A stretch of DNA of 9,369 bases from Bdellovibrionales bacterium (GCA_005791855.1 SXUH01000159.1:1-9369); one strand, 5' to 3'; positions 1 to 6,868 are shown, numbered from the stretch's first letter. A program made the numbers and translations. The notes: generated by a model not told the origin, from the letters alone.

Positions 1-1743
1 GGCGAACGGGATGTTCTCCAGGAGGCAGTTCCCGGTCTTGGACAGGTCGATGATCGGCGTGGACTTGTTCCCGAGGTCGTGGATGATGTGGGCCTTCGGG
101 TTGTAGAGCACGGCCTTCTCCACCGCGCGCTCGAGCTCGATGACGTTCTGGGGCCAGGTGTAGCTCACGAGCAGCTCCTTGGCGGCCTCCGAGAAGTCCT
201 TGAGCAGGAGCCCCTGCTTGCGGCACTCCTTCTTGAGGTTGAAGGTCAGGAGCTCTTCGATGTCCTGCGGCCGCTTCCGGAGCGGGTCGATGTGGAGCTC
301 CGAGGAGCACATGAAGTTGTAGAGGGCCGGGTTGAAGGCCCCTTCGTCTTCGATCAGCTGCTTGACGTTCTTGCTGGTGGTGAACATGGCGCGGAAGTCC
401 AGGGTGATGTTCGACCCCGGGAGCCGGCGCTGGACGAGGACGTCCAGGAGGCGCATCTGCATGCTGATGGGCATGTAGGTGATCTCGTCGAAGACGACGG
501 TTCCGCCGACGCACTCCTCGAGCTTGCTCTTCATCCCCGGAGCGCCGAAGATCTCGGCCTCGAGGTGCTTCTCGTCCACGCCCTTGCAGGAGATGGTGAG
601 GAACGGGGCCAGGCCCCGCTTCCCTTCGTTGTGGACGATGCGCGCGAGGAGCTTCTTCCCGGTCCCCACCTCTCCGTTGATCAGGAGCGCGGAGTCGATG
701 TCCTTGAGGTGCATGATGGACTTCCGGATCTCCGAGGTCTGCGGCGAGCGGCCGATCCAGGCGAACTCCCGGTCGTACGGCGTGGAGAACCGGCGGATGA
801 GGGACTTCTCCGACATCGGGTTGTAGTGGTGGAACACGGAGGAGAGGATGAGGGCGAGGACCTTCATCGTCTTCTCGTCCTCCACGGTGAAGCGGTCTTC
901 GTTCCGCTTGTTCAGGACCTCGATGACCCCGATGATCTTGTCCTCGCGGTTGGTAATCGGGCCGCAGATGATGGACTTGGTCTCGAAGCCCGTGTACTTG
1001 TCCATGTCCTCGGAGAAGCGCACGCGGTCGGTGAGCGTGTCGATGTTGAGGGACACGCCCGTGGTGAACACGGAGCCGGCGATCCCCTTCCGGTAGTCGA
1101 ACTTCAGGAGCTCCTTGTCGATCCCGAGCGCCGCGACGGCCTCGAGCTCGTTGGTCTCGGTGTTGATGAGGAAGATCGAGGCGCGCTGGCCGTTGAGGAT
1201 GCGGACGATCTCCTCGAGCATGGACTCGACGAACTTCTCCTTGTTCCCGAACTGGGTGATGTCCTTGAAGAGGGAGAGGAGCAGCGAGAACATCTCGAAG
1301 CCTTCCTTCTCGGAGGAGTAGTGCTGGGTCAGGGCGAGCTGGATCAGGCTATCCTTGAGCCGCTCCGGCGGAAGGCTCTGGATGTACTGCTCGATGAAGC
1401 GCTTCATGTTGGTGTAGTCTTCGGCGTCGAGCTCGGCGCCGTAGAGCATGGTCTCGTCGTGCGTCGAGTTCGCGTCCCGGAAGGCCCGGACGATGCTGGC
1501 GCCGAAGTCGAAGCGCAGGCGCTTGAACTGGATCGAGCACCGGAGCGTGGTCCCCACGGCGAGCGGGAAGGTGGTGAGGAACCCGAGGCCCGTCATGCTG
1601 ACGTCGGTGAGCTTGGTCTTCTCGACGAACTCGAGCTTCCCCTGGTCGGTCTCGTACTCCACCAGGAACATCACGTCGTCACGGGATTCCACGGGGACCC
1701 GGAACGACTGGTAGTATTTGAATTCAGAGAAACTGGTTAGCAT
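1..1743 (-). CDS. PilZ-GAF-AAA+ regulator, degenerate sigma-54 activator type (C-terminus outside window)
   Basis: Probable transcription regulator; 581 residues are visible and the C-terminus, where a DNA-binding helix-turn-helix is expected, is cut off. Residues about 10-115 look like a PilZ domain with the D47-x-S49-x-x-G52 motif, although the upstream arginines (R15, R21) do not form a clean RxxxR, so c-di-GMP binding is plausible but unproven. Residues about 168-305 form a GAF sensor domain (GIAG near 220, VIEVLNK near 273-279). Residues about 330-560 form the AAA+ domain: Walker A is GEVGTGKK at 357-364 and Walker B is VVFDEI at 416-421. The segment between EIFG (397-400) and GGT (413-415) is about nine residues short and has no GAFTGA loop. 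The two arginine-finger positions are N471 and F477, and the sensor II arginine is I535. Classical sigma-54 activation is therefore unlikely; VpsR of Vibrio is a known c-di-GMP-responsive protein of this fold working with sigma-70. The ATG is preceded by AAGGGAG about five bases upstream. Confidence 0.88.
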   Translation of the reverse strand, partial: MLTSFSEFKYYQSFRVPVESRDDVMFLVEYETDQGKLEFVEKTKLTDVSMTGLGFLTTFPLAVGTTLRCSIQFKRLRFDFGASIVRAFRDANSTHDETMLYGAELDAEDYTNMKRFIEQYIQSLPPERLKDSLIQLALTQHYSSEKEGFEMFSLLLSLFKDITQFGNKEKFVESMLEEIVRILNGQRASIFLINTETNELEAVAALGIDKELLKFDYRKGIAGSVFTTGVSLNIDTLTDRVRFSEDMDKYTGFETKSIICGPITNREDKIIGVIEVLNKRNEDRFTVEDEKTMKVLALILSSVFHHYNPMSEKSLIRRFSTPYDREFAWIGRSPQTSEIRKSIMHLKDIDSALLINGEVGTGKKLLARIVHNEGKRGLAPFLTISCKGVDEKHLEAEIFGAPGMKSKLEECVGGTVVFDEITYMPISMQMRLLDVLVQRRLPGSNITLDFRAMFTTSKNVKQLIEDEGAFNPALYNFMCSSELHIDPLRKRPQDIEELLTFNLKKECRKQGLLLKDFSEAAKELLVSYTWPQNVIELERAVEKAVLYNPKAHIIHDLGNKSTPIIDLSKTGNCLLENIPFA

Positions 1744-1776
1744 AGGAGCTCCCTTTTAATGACCTAATCTGCTAAC

Positions 1777-1804
1777 GTATCGGTGGGAGGGCCCCGGAAC
1801 TTTA
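1777..1804 (-). promoter_or_regulatory. Candidate FliA (sigma-28)-type promoter for the PilZ-GAF-AAA+ gene
   Basis: Read on the minus strand, TAAAGTTC (1804-1797) is followed after 12 bases by ACCGATAC (1784-1777). The enterobacterial FliA consensus is TAAAGTTT, 11 bases, GCCGATAA, so 7 of 8 and 6 of 8 positions match with a spacer one base long. A start near 1769 would leave a leader of about 25 bases with a good ribosome site. It is a motif match only, and the spacer is slightly off, so it could be chance. Confidence 0.4.
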
Positions 1805-1829
1805 GAAAGATGGCAGAAAAAATTGGCAG

Positions 1830-2636
1830 CTAAAAATCAGGGTGTTCCAGGAGCTTCTTCATGACGTTCTCCCCACTTACCCGCTCGAGCTGCTCGATCC
1901 CCGGGACCGAGTTGATCTCTAGGGTAATGAGGCCGTCCGGGGTCCGGAAGAGGTCCAGGGCCCCGTAGAAGATGGGGACGTGCTTTCGCAACTGCGCCAG
2001 GAGGGCCCGGACCTCGGGGTCCGTGGCAACGACCCGGGCCTCTCCTCCTTGGGTGAAGTTCGCCGCTCCCCCGCTGGGGTTCCTTCTCTCCAGGGTGAGG
2101 CACCAGTCTTTGATGAAGAAGCACCGAAGCTCCGTCGCTCCTCGGACCAGTGGCTGGAGGAGGTACTCGCGGTCCACTTCGGACGCAAACCAGTGCTCGA
2201 GCTCTTCCCTGGTGAGGCCACGGACTCCCCAGCCGCCCTGTCCTCGGTGAGGCTTGATGATGTATCTTTCGTGAGGGTACTTCTCCATGAAGACGGTGAG
2301 ACCGTCCCGGGTGACGGCCTTGAGATCAACCCACGGCAACATCGGGATCCGGAACGCCGGGAACGCCTCGTACTGGGTCTTCTTCGTGCGGAAGAGTCGC
2401 AGGGCCGGGAGCGGGTTGACGGAGGTCACCGCAGAAAACTTCCGCTCGAGGAGGTCGAGGTCCGTCGTGTCCGGGCACACCCCGCTCGTCCGCACCAGCA
2501 CTCGCTCGAAGTAGGTGGCCTCGGGCCGGTCCTCCCAGGGGTTAAGGATGGTCGCCGCGCCTTCTCCGACCTCCTCGATCAACCTTCTCAGGAAATAGGT
2601 CCGCTTGTTTTTTGCGAGCACCAGAAACTTATTCAT
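1830..2636 (-). CDS. RimK-type ATP-grasp ligase
   Basis: A 268-residue protein of the ATP-grasp superfamily, closest in layout to RimK and other ligases that join an amino acid to a protein or small-molecule carboxylate through an acylphosphate. Visible elements are the ATP-binding strand and glycine loop YIIKPHRGQGGWGV (125-138), the hinge strand YLLQPLV (158-164), ELRCF (169-173), the RR...N...GG segment (R184, R185, N193, G197-G198), and the metal-binding end with D228, E240 and N242 followed by SVPG (243-246). These match the catalytic pattern of active members. The acceptor is not readable from sequence. The start at 2636 is chosen because MNKFLVLAKNK is a natural first beta strand; an in-frame ATG at 2678 has an AAGG seven bases upstream and would add 14 residues, overlapping the divergent gene. 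It lies 86 bases upstream of the regulator on the same strand, with no obvious terminator between, and diverges from the M14 peptidase. Confidence 0.87.
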   Translation of the reverse strand: MNKFLVLAKNKRTYFLRRLIEEVGEGAATILNPWEDRPEATYFERVLVRTSGVCPDTTDLDLLERKFSAVTSVNPLPALRLFRTKKTQYEAFPAFRIPMLPWVDLKAVTRDGLTVFMEKYPHERYIIKPHRGQGGWGVRGLTREELEHWFASEVDREYLLQPLVRGATELRCFFIKDWCLTLERRNPSGGAANFTQGGEARVVATDPEVRALLAQLRKHVPIFYGALDLFRTPDGLITLEINSVPGIEQLERVSGENVMKKLLEHPDF

Positions 2637-2637
2637 A

Positions 2638-2666
2638 AAGACAGTTTCCCGTATTTTTATTAAAAT
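2638..2666 (+). promoter_or_regulatory. Candidate promoter for the M14 peptidase gene, almost leaderless
   Basis: AAGACA (2638-2643) and TAAAAT (2661-2666) are separated by 17 bases and match the sigma-70 boxes at 4 of 6 and 5 of 6 positions. The -10 box ends six bases before the ATG at 2673, so transcription would begin at or within a base or two of the start codon. The upstream box abuts the divergent ATP-grasp start. Prediction only. Confidence 0.3.
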
Positions 2667-2672
2667 AGGAAA

Positions 2673-3644
2673 ATGCATTTACCGACCTTGGCCTTTGCCG
2701 GTTCCCTCTTCCTCACTGCGCTCGCCGTCGCGGAGGAAGCGCCCGTGAACCCGCAGGTGGCCTCCGTGGCACCGACCGCCCCCGTCGCCGCGGCACCGGC
2801 GTCTCCGGCCAAGGAACTCTCCCCGGCCATCAAGAAGTACTGCGCGGAGCTCGGGAAGAAGTTCCACGAGTACCGCTGGGGCGACCCGAAGTGCGACCAG
2901 TACAGCTGGGAGCACATCCGGAACTCCTCCCTCGGCACTCCCCTCATGTGGGCCACCTTCGGCGACGAGAAGTCCGAAGCCGCCGCCAACACCACCCTCG
3001 TCCTCTGCGGAGTCCACGGTGACGAGATCACTCCGGTGAAGTTCTGCTGGGACCTCCTCCACGAGCTCAAAACCAACCACACCTTCACCGACAAGATGGT
3101 GGTGGTCGCCCCGCTGGTCACTCCCGACTCCTTCCTCAAGGCCGTCCCGAGCCGGACCAATGGCCGGGGCGTGGACGTGAACCGGAACTTCCCGACCCGG
3201 GACTGGCAGGCCCATGCCCTCAAGCGCTGGCGGGACACCTACAAGAATGACAAGCGGAAGTTCCCGGGCCACACGCCGGGCTCCGAGCAGGAAACCGTCT
3301 TCCAGATGAACCTCATCAAACGCTACAAGCCTAACAAGGTCATCACCGTCCACGCGCCCCTGACCCTCCTCGACTACGACGGACCGTCGCTCAAGGCCGA
3401 GTCCGGGACGACCGCCAAGATCCTCCTCGAGCAGATGAGCCAGAAATCCTCCGGGTACAAGATCTCCAACTACCCCATCTTCCCGGGGAGCCTCGGGAAC
3501 TGGGCCGGGAAGGAAAACCACATCCCGACCTACACCCTCGAGCTCCCGAACTCGAACAACTTCGAGACGGATAAGTTCTGGGCCCTGTTCAAGGAATCCG
3601 TGATGTACGCCATCGATAACCGGATGAAGCCGCCGGTCGACTAG
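2673..3644 (+). CDS. Exported M14-family zinc peptidase, murein peptide amidase (MpaA)-like
   Basis: A 323-residue metallopeptidase. Residues 1-20 look like a Sec signal (hydrophobic core, AVA before EE at 21-22), though the n-region lacks lysine or arginine. Residues 21-49 are a low-complexity linker rich in alanine, proline and valine. The catalytic domain follows: zinc ligands H115 and E118 in HGDE and H227 in TVHAP, substrate arginines R165 and R171 in GRGVDVNRNF (164-173), and the catalytic glutamate E290 in YTLELP. The GVDVNRNFP and VHAPL stretches resemble MpaA, which cleaves the gamma-D-Glu-diaminopimelate bond in murein peptides. MpaA is cytoplasmic, while this enzyme appears exported, so it probably acts on peptidoglycan or its fragments in the periplasm; the substrate is inferred. 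ATG 2673 is the only reasonable start: a stop at 2661 blocks extension. AGGA lies only two bases before it, unusually close. Confidence 0.88.
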   Translation: MHLPTLAFAGSLFLTALAVAEEAPVNPQVASVAPTAPVAAAPASPAKELSPAIKKYCAELGKKFHEYRWGDPKCDQYSWEHIRNSSLGTPLMWATFGDEKSEAAANTTLVLCGVHGDEITPVKFCWDLLHELKTNHTFTDKMVVVAPLVTPDSFLKAVPSRTNGRGVDVNRNFPTRDWQAHALKRWRDTYKNDKRKFPGHTPGSEQETVFQMNLIKRYKPNKVITVHAPLTLLDYDGPSLKAESGTTAKILLEQMSQKSSGYKISNYPIFPGSLGNWAGKENHIPTYTLELPNSNNFETDKFWALFKESVMYAIDNRMKPPVD

Positions 3645-3689
3645 CGCGTGCCCTTCGCTTGGCAGATTCTATGTCCAGCACCTCGACGC

Positions 3690-3727
3690 CCTATACCTAT
3701 TAGGCTTAGGAATAATCTCCTATCCTA
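3690..3727 (+). promoter_or_regulatory. Cluster of CCTA/TAGG tetramers upstream of the two-repeat protein gene
   Basis: Six copies of CCTA or its complement TAGG lie in 38 bases: CCTA at 3690, 3696, 3719 and 3724, TAGG at 3701 and 3707. They form a 9-base near-palindrome CCTATTAGG (3696-3704) and an inverted repeat TAGGA, six bases, TCCTA (3707-3722). It lies 25 bases before the start codon, where an operator or activator site would sit. No convincing -35/-10 pair was found. No family of regulator is suggested. Confidence 0.35.
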
Positions 3728-3752
3728 ACGTATCAACTAATCCGAGGTGAAT

Positions 3753-4319
3753 ATGAAATTCTTTTATAGCTTCATAGCGCTAACCATGACCACTTCCTGT
3801 TTCTCGGAAGCTTACTCTTCGAACGCTGCGAGGGCCCTGATCGTAAAGACCTTCGTCACTCGAGGAGGCACGATCTTCACGTCAGAAGCAGAACGGGAAA
3901 GGAAGGCACAACTAGAAGTTGCAACTAACCTGAGAGCAAGCTGCGACGAAGTGGGAGGTGCTCTTCACAAGGATCCGGTCAAACTCTCAGGCCATTTCAG
4001 TAGCGGAGGTTTCGGGAGCATCCTCGCGGCGCAATTGTGCCGATTCGAAGTTGGACAGTACGCACCTCCGAGGGCCTTCGAAATGATCGAGGGCAAGAAA
4101 GTTCTTCTGCTGACGAGTGCTGCTTACCGTGGGGGGACGATCTTCACACCTCATGATGTACGAGAGAGCCGAGCTCAGGCCGAAGGAAACCAGAGGTTGA
4201 AAGACGCCTGTGATAAAGTCGAAGGCCAGCTCGCAGGCCAGCCTTCACAGGTTTCCTTCTCCCAGTTAAGGGGTGGAGGGTTCGGCGCAATTTTTAAATT
4301 CCAGGCGTGCCACTTCTAG
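3753..4319 (+). CDS. Small exported protein with two tandem cysteine-paired repeats, family not recognised
   Basis: I do not recognise this 188-residue protein. Residues 1-20 are a signal sequence (MKFFYSFIALTMTTSC); C16 gives a poor lipobox (T at -3), so cleavage near residues 20-23 by ordinary signal peptidase is as likely. The mature part is an internal duplication: unit 1 at about 37-98 and unit 2 at about 126-188. Both begin RGGTIFT, continue with a charged helix-like part containing E, AQ and L at matching positions, then (S/A)CD-x-V, and end with GGFG(S/A)I and a second cysteine (C64/C96 and C153/C186). One disulfide per unit in the periplasm is a fair inference. GAGG five bases before ATG 3753 sets the start; an upstream GTG at 3747 lies inside that ribosome site. 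Codon use is less GC-biased than in its neighbours. It ends 77 bases from the convergent fusion gene. Confidence 0.85.
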   Translation: MKFFYSFIALTMTTSCFSEAYSSNAARALIVKTFVTRGGTIFTSEAERERKAQLEVATNLRASCDEVGGALHKDPVKLSGHFSSGGFGSILAAQLCRFEVGQYAPPRAFEMIEGKKVLLLTSAAYRGGTIFTPHDVRESRAQAEGNQRLKDACDKVEGQLAGQPSQVSFSQLRGGGFGAIFKFQACHF

Positions 4320-4396
4320 CTCTTCAATATAAATGACCCCTACTCTCGGAGTCAAAGGCTTCAGTTCTCTGGGACTTCCGCTGTATTTTCCACGAG

Positions 4397-6796
4397 CTAA
4401 GCTTCTGCTTCCGCATGCGGCGGCGGCGGCAGTCGCTTCACTAAGAGCGCCGGCAGGATGATCAACCCCGCCCCGATCAGGTACGCGTTCACCGAGCCGA
4501 ACTTCCAGTAGACCAGCGACGCGTACACAGGCCCGAGCACTCTCCCGAGGGCCCCGAGCGACCGGAAGATCCCGAGGCTCTGGCCCTGGATCTCCTTCGG
4601 CGAGTAGAAGGAGGCCAGCGAGGTCAGGCACGGGATGATCATCGCCGACCCGACGGAGAGGAAGAAGAGCCCCGCGTACAGCATCCAACCCTGTCTGGCG
4701 TAGGCCAGGAGGACGAGGCCGGGGATGATGCACATGAGGCCATTGAAGCTCATCTTCCGCTCCCCCACCTGGTGGGCCTTCCGGCGGACGTACCCTCCCT
4801 GGACCATTCCGATGACGAAGCCGATGAAGATGAACATGTAGGCGTTGTCCATGGAGGTGTACCCGAGCCGTTCCACGGCGAGGAAGGTCAGGGTGAACTC
4901 CATCCCGGAGAAGGCGGTGATGAAGAGGAAGTACGCAAAGTTCGTGAGGTTCACCCCCGGCACCGGGAGGGGCCTGAAGATCCGGAGCGGGTTAACACTC
5001 CTCTGGATGTGCCTCGCCGCTCCCCGCTTGAGGGTCTCCGGGAAGGACCGGAAGATGGTGAAGAAGTTAAAGAAACAAAGCACGGCCGCGAGGAGGGCCG
5101 GCGCGGAGAACGGATTCACCCCCCAGGCTTCGAGCGCGGGGTAGTGGGCGATCGGATTGTAGAGTGACAGGATCCCGCCCAGGGCCGGGCCGAAGACGAA
5201 GCCCAGGGCGAAGGCGATCCCGATGGCGGCCATGCCCTTGGAGCGGTTCTTCTCATCGGTGACGTCGCTCACCACCGCGGAAGCGATGGAGAGGTTCCCC
5301 GACATGAGTCCGCCCACGAGCCTCGCCAGGATGAGGGTGGTGAAGGAGCCGGAGAAGAACCACATGACGTAGCTCACGAAGAGCCCGAAGACGGAGATCA
5401 GCAGCACGGGCTTTCGTCCCACGCGGTCGGAGATGCTCCCCCAGACCGGGGCGGCCAGGAACTGGAGCAGAGAGTACAGGGCCCCCAGGAGCCCCCCGAA
5501 GAGGACGATGGTGCTCATCTGCGGAGCCCCGTCGGGCCCCAGGGAGATGGTCTGGATGCTCTCGATGAGGTTCATCATTCCGCTCAGGAAGAAGTTGTCC
5601 CGGTCCACGCTGAGGTAGTACTTGGCCATGGCGGGGAACATCGGGAAGATGATGGAGAAGCCGACGAGGTCCAGGAACATGGTGAGGAACATGAGCTTCA
5701 GGATCTTCTTGGACTCGGGGGTGAGGGCGGAGGGCGCGTTCTTTTCTTGCTCTTTGATCACGGCTTTGTACCTTTCTTTGACGTCGATTTTATAGAAGAG
5801 TTCCTGGCGCTCGGCTTCGCTGCCGTTGGCGTAGGTGTTGATGAAGCGGGCGTAGTCGGCGATCCACTCGGGGTCGGAGTTGAGGCACGGGATGTGGACC
5901 AGGGCCCCGCCGGCGTCCTTCACCCGGTGGCCAAGTTCGTTGCCGATCTCGTCGGTGGTCTCGAGGCAGTCCACCACGAAGCTCGGGCAGTACACGCCGA
6001 CGGTCTTCGTTCCGCCTTCGATCTTCTTCAGCACGGCCTCATCGGTGTAGGGCCCGAGCCAGACCTCGGAGCCGAAGCGAGACTGGAAGTACATGGAGAC
6101 CGGGATCCGCAGGTCCAGGCGGGCCTTGAGGAGTTCGAAGGTCTCGAGGCAATGGAGGAGGTAGATGTCTTTCTTCTCGAGCACGCGCCGGAGCGGGATC
6201 CCGTGGAAGGAGATCACCACTTCCTGGATCTGGGGGTTGCGGGCCAGGGATTCCCTGATCTTCCGAACCGAGTGGTCGATGAAGGCCCGGGAGCGGTGGT
6301 AGGAGTTCACAACGGTGAAGCTCGGAAGGTTCACTCGCTTTTTGAATTCCCCACCGAGGGCGTCTACCACGGAGCCGATGGTGCTCTCGGCGTACTGCGG
6401 GAACTGCGGTAGGACGAGCACTCTCTGGGCCCGCTCGAAGACGTCTTCCCTTTCCCAGGCGTCCAGCACCTCCGAGGCCCGGGGGCTCGAGAGGAGGAAG
6501 GCGTGGTTGAGTTCGAGGTTCGGATCGAGCCGGGGCCTTAGGGCACTGGCGACCTTCTCCGTGTTGGTGATGAGCGGGAAGCCTTCCGGAGTCTTGATCC
6601 GCGCGTACGCCTGCGCCGAGGTCTTCGGACGAAACGGGAGGATGAAGAGGTTCAGGATGACCTTCCACAGGACCGGGTTGTAGTCCACCACCCGCGGGTC
6701 CCCTAAGAACTCTCTCAGGTACTCCCGGACGTCACTGACCTTGGTGCTCTTGGGAGAGCCCAGTTGCCCCAAAATTACTTTGATTTTCTCGGTCAT
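4397..6796 (-). CDS. hemH: Ferrochelatase fused to a 12-helix MFS (DHA1-type) exporter
   Basis: A 799-residue single reading frame. Residues 4-345 are a full ferrochelatase, which inserts Fe2+ into protoporphyrin IX: QLGSP (11-15), FLGDPRVVD (30-38), the active-site histidine H198 in SFHGIP, FQSRFGSEVWLGPYT (237-251) and the acidic E279 in CLETTDEI (277-284), followed by HIPCLN (301-306). Residues 346-363 are a charged linker. Residues 364-790 are an MFS transporter with 12 predicted helices. It has motif A at the helix 2-3 loop (G453, D457, R458, G460, R461, K462) and the antiporter motif C, G532-x3-G536-P537-x2-G540-G541, as in drug/proton antiporters. The loop after helix 1 is unusually long (about 391-428). 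Ferrochelatases normally end near 310-370 residues. The fusion suggests that heme or a porphyrin is handed to the exporter, but the substrate is unproven. The start has only GGGA nearby, and divergence from queF leaves 95 bases for promoters. Confidence 0.93.
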   Translation of the reverse strand: MTEKIKVILGQLGSPKSTKVSDVREYLREFLGDPRVVDYNPVLWKVILNLFILPFRPKTSAQAYARIKTPEGFPLITNTEKVASALRPRLDPNLELNHAFLLSSPRASEVLDAWEREDVFERAQRVLVLPQFPQYAESTIGSVVDALGGEFKKRVNLPSFTVVNSYHRSRAFIDHSVRKIRESLARNPQIQEVVISFHGIPLRRVLEKKDIYLLHCLETFELLKARLDLRIPVSMYFQSRFGSEVWLGPYTDEAVLKKIEGGTKTVGVYCPSFVVDCLETTDEIGNELGHRVKDAGGALVHIPCLNSDPEWIADYARFINTYANGSEAERQELFYKIDVKERYKAVIKEQEKNAPSALTPESKKILKLMFLTMFLDLVGFSIIFPMFPAMAKYYLSVDRDNFFLSGMMNLIESIQTISLGPDGAPQMSTIVLFGGLLGALYSLLQFLAAPVWGSISDRVGRKPVLLISVFGLFVSYVMWFFSGSFTTLILARLVGGLMSGNLSIASAVVSDVTDEKNRSKGMAAIGIAFALGFVFGPALGGILSLYNPIAHYPALEAWGVNPFSAPALLAAVLCFFNFFTIFRSFPETLKRGAARHIQRSVNPLRIFRPLPVPGVNLTNFAYFLFITAFSGMEFTLTFLAVERLGYTSMDNAYMFIFIGFVIGMVQGGYVRRKAHQVGERKMSFNGLMCIIPGLVLLAYARQGWMLYAGLFFLSVGSAMIIPCLTSLASFYSPKEIQGQSLGIFRSLGALGRVLGPVYASLVYWKFGSVNAYLIGAGLIILPALLVKRLPPPPHAEAEA

Positions 6797-6838
6797 ACAG
6801 TCCCGGCCAAATTTGCTAGTTGAAAGAATGCTAACTTT

Positions 6839-6868
6839 TTGTCATAAATGACGCTAAATGACTAGAAT
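6839..6868 (+). promoter_or_regulatory. Predicted sigma-70 promoter of queF with an inverted repeat in the spacer
   Basis: TTGTCA (6839-6844) and TAGAAT (6863-6868), each matching the consensus at 5 of 6 positions, are 18 bases apart. A start near 6875 gives a leader of only about 17 bases, leaving no room for a preQ1 riboswitch. GTCAT-AA-ATGAC (6841-6852) is a perfect-arm inverted repeat overlapping the -35 box, and a further ATGAC follows at 6857. A repressor bound there could block this promoter and may also affect the divergent fusion gene. Confidence 0.5.

Noticed and set aside
79..1740. 553-codon plus-strand open frame opposite the PilZ regulator
   Set aside because: It is a shadow produced by the strong codon bias: the minus strand encodes recognisable PilZ, GAF and AAA+ motifs, while this frame gives a low-complexity protein rich in E, L, V, D and G with no domain.
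1744..1829. Terminator or sigma-54 (-24/-12) promoter between the ATP-grasp and regulator genes
   Set aside because: There is a direct repeat TGGCAG and T runs but no GC-rich hairpin before them, and no GG/GC pair at sigma-54 spacing.
1980..2663. 227-codon plus-strand frame opposite the ATP-grasp gene
   Set aside because: No family features; the minus frame has the whole ATP-grasp pattern.
2679..3521. 280-codon minus-strand open frame inside the M14 peptidase gene
   Set aside because: The plus strand carries the zinc ligands and signal peptide; this frame is low-complexity and lacks any motif.
3747..3752. GTG at 3747 as the start of the two-repeat protein
   Set aside because: It lies inside the GAGG ribosome site that is well placed for ATG 3753, which gives a normal signal peptide.
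4320..4396. Rho-independent terminator between the convergent repeat protein and fusion genes
   Set aside because: The best hairpin (ACTC-TCG-GAGT) has a four-base stem and no T run after it.
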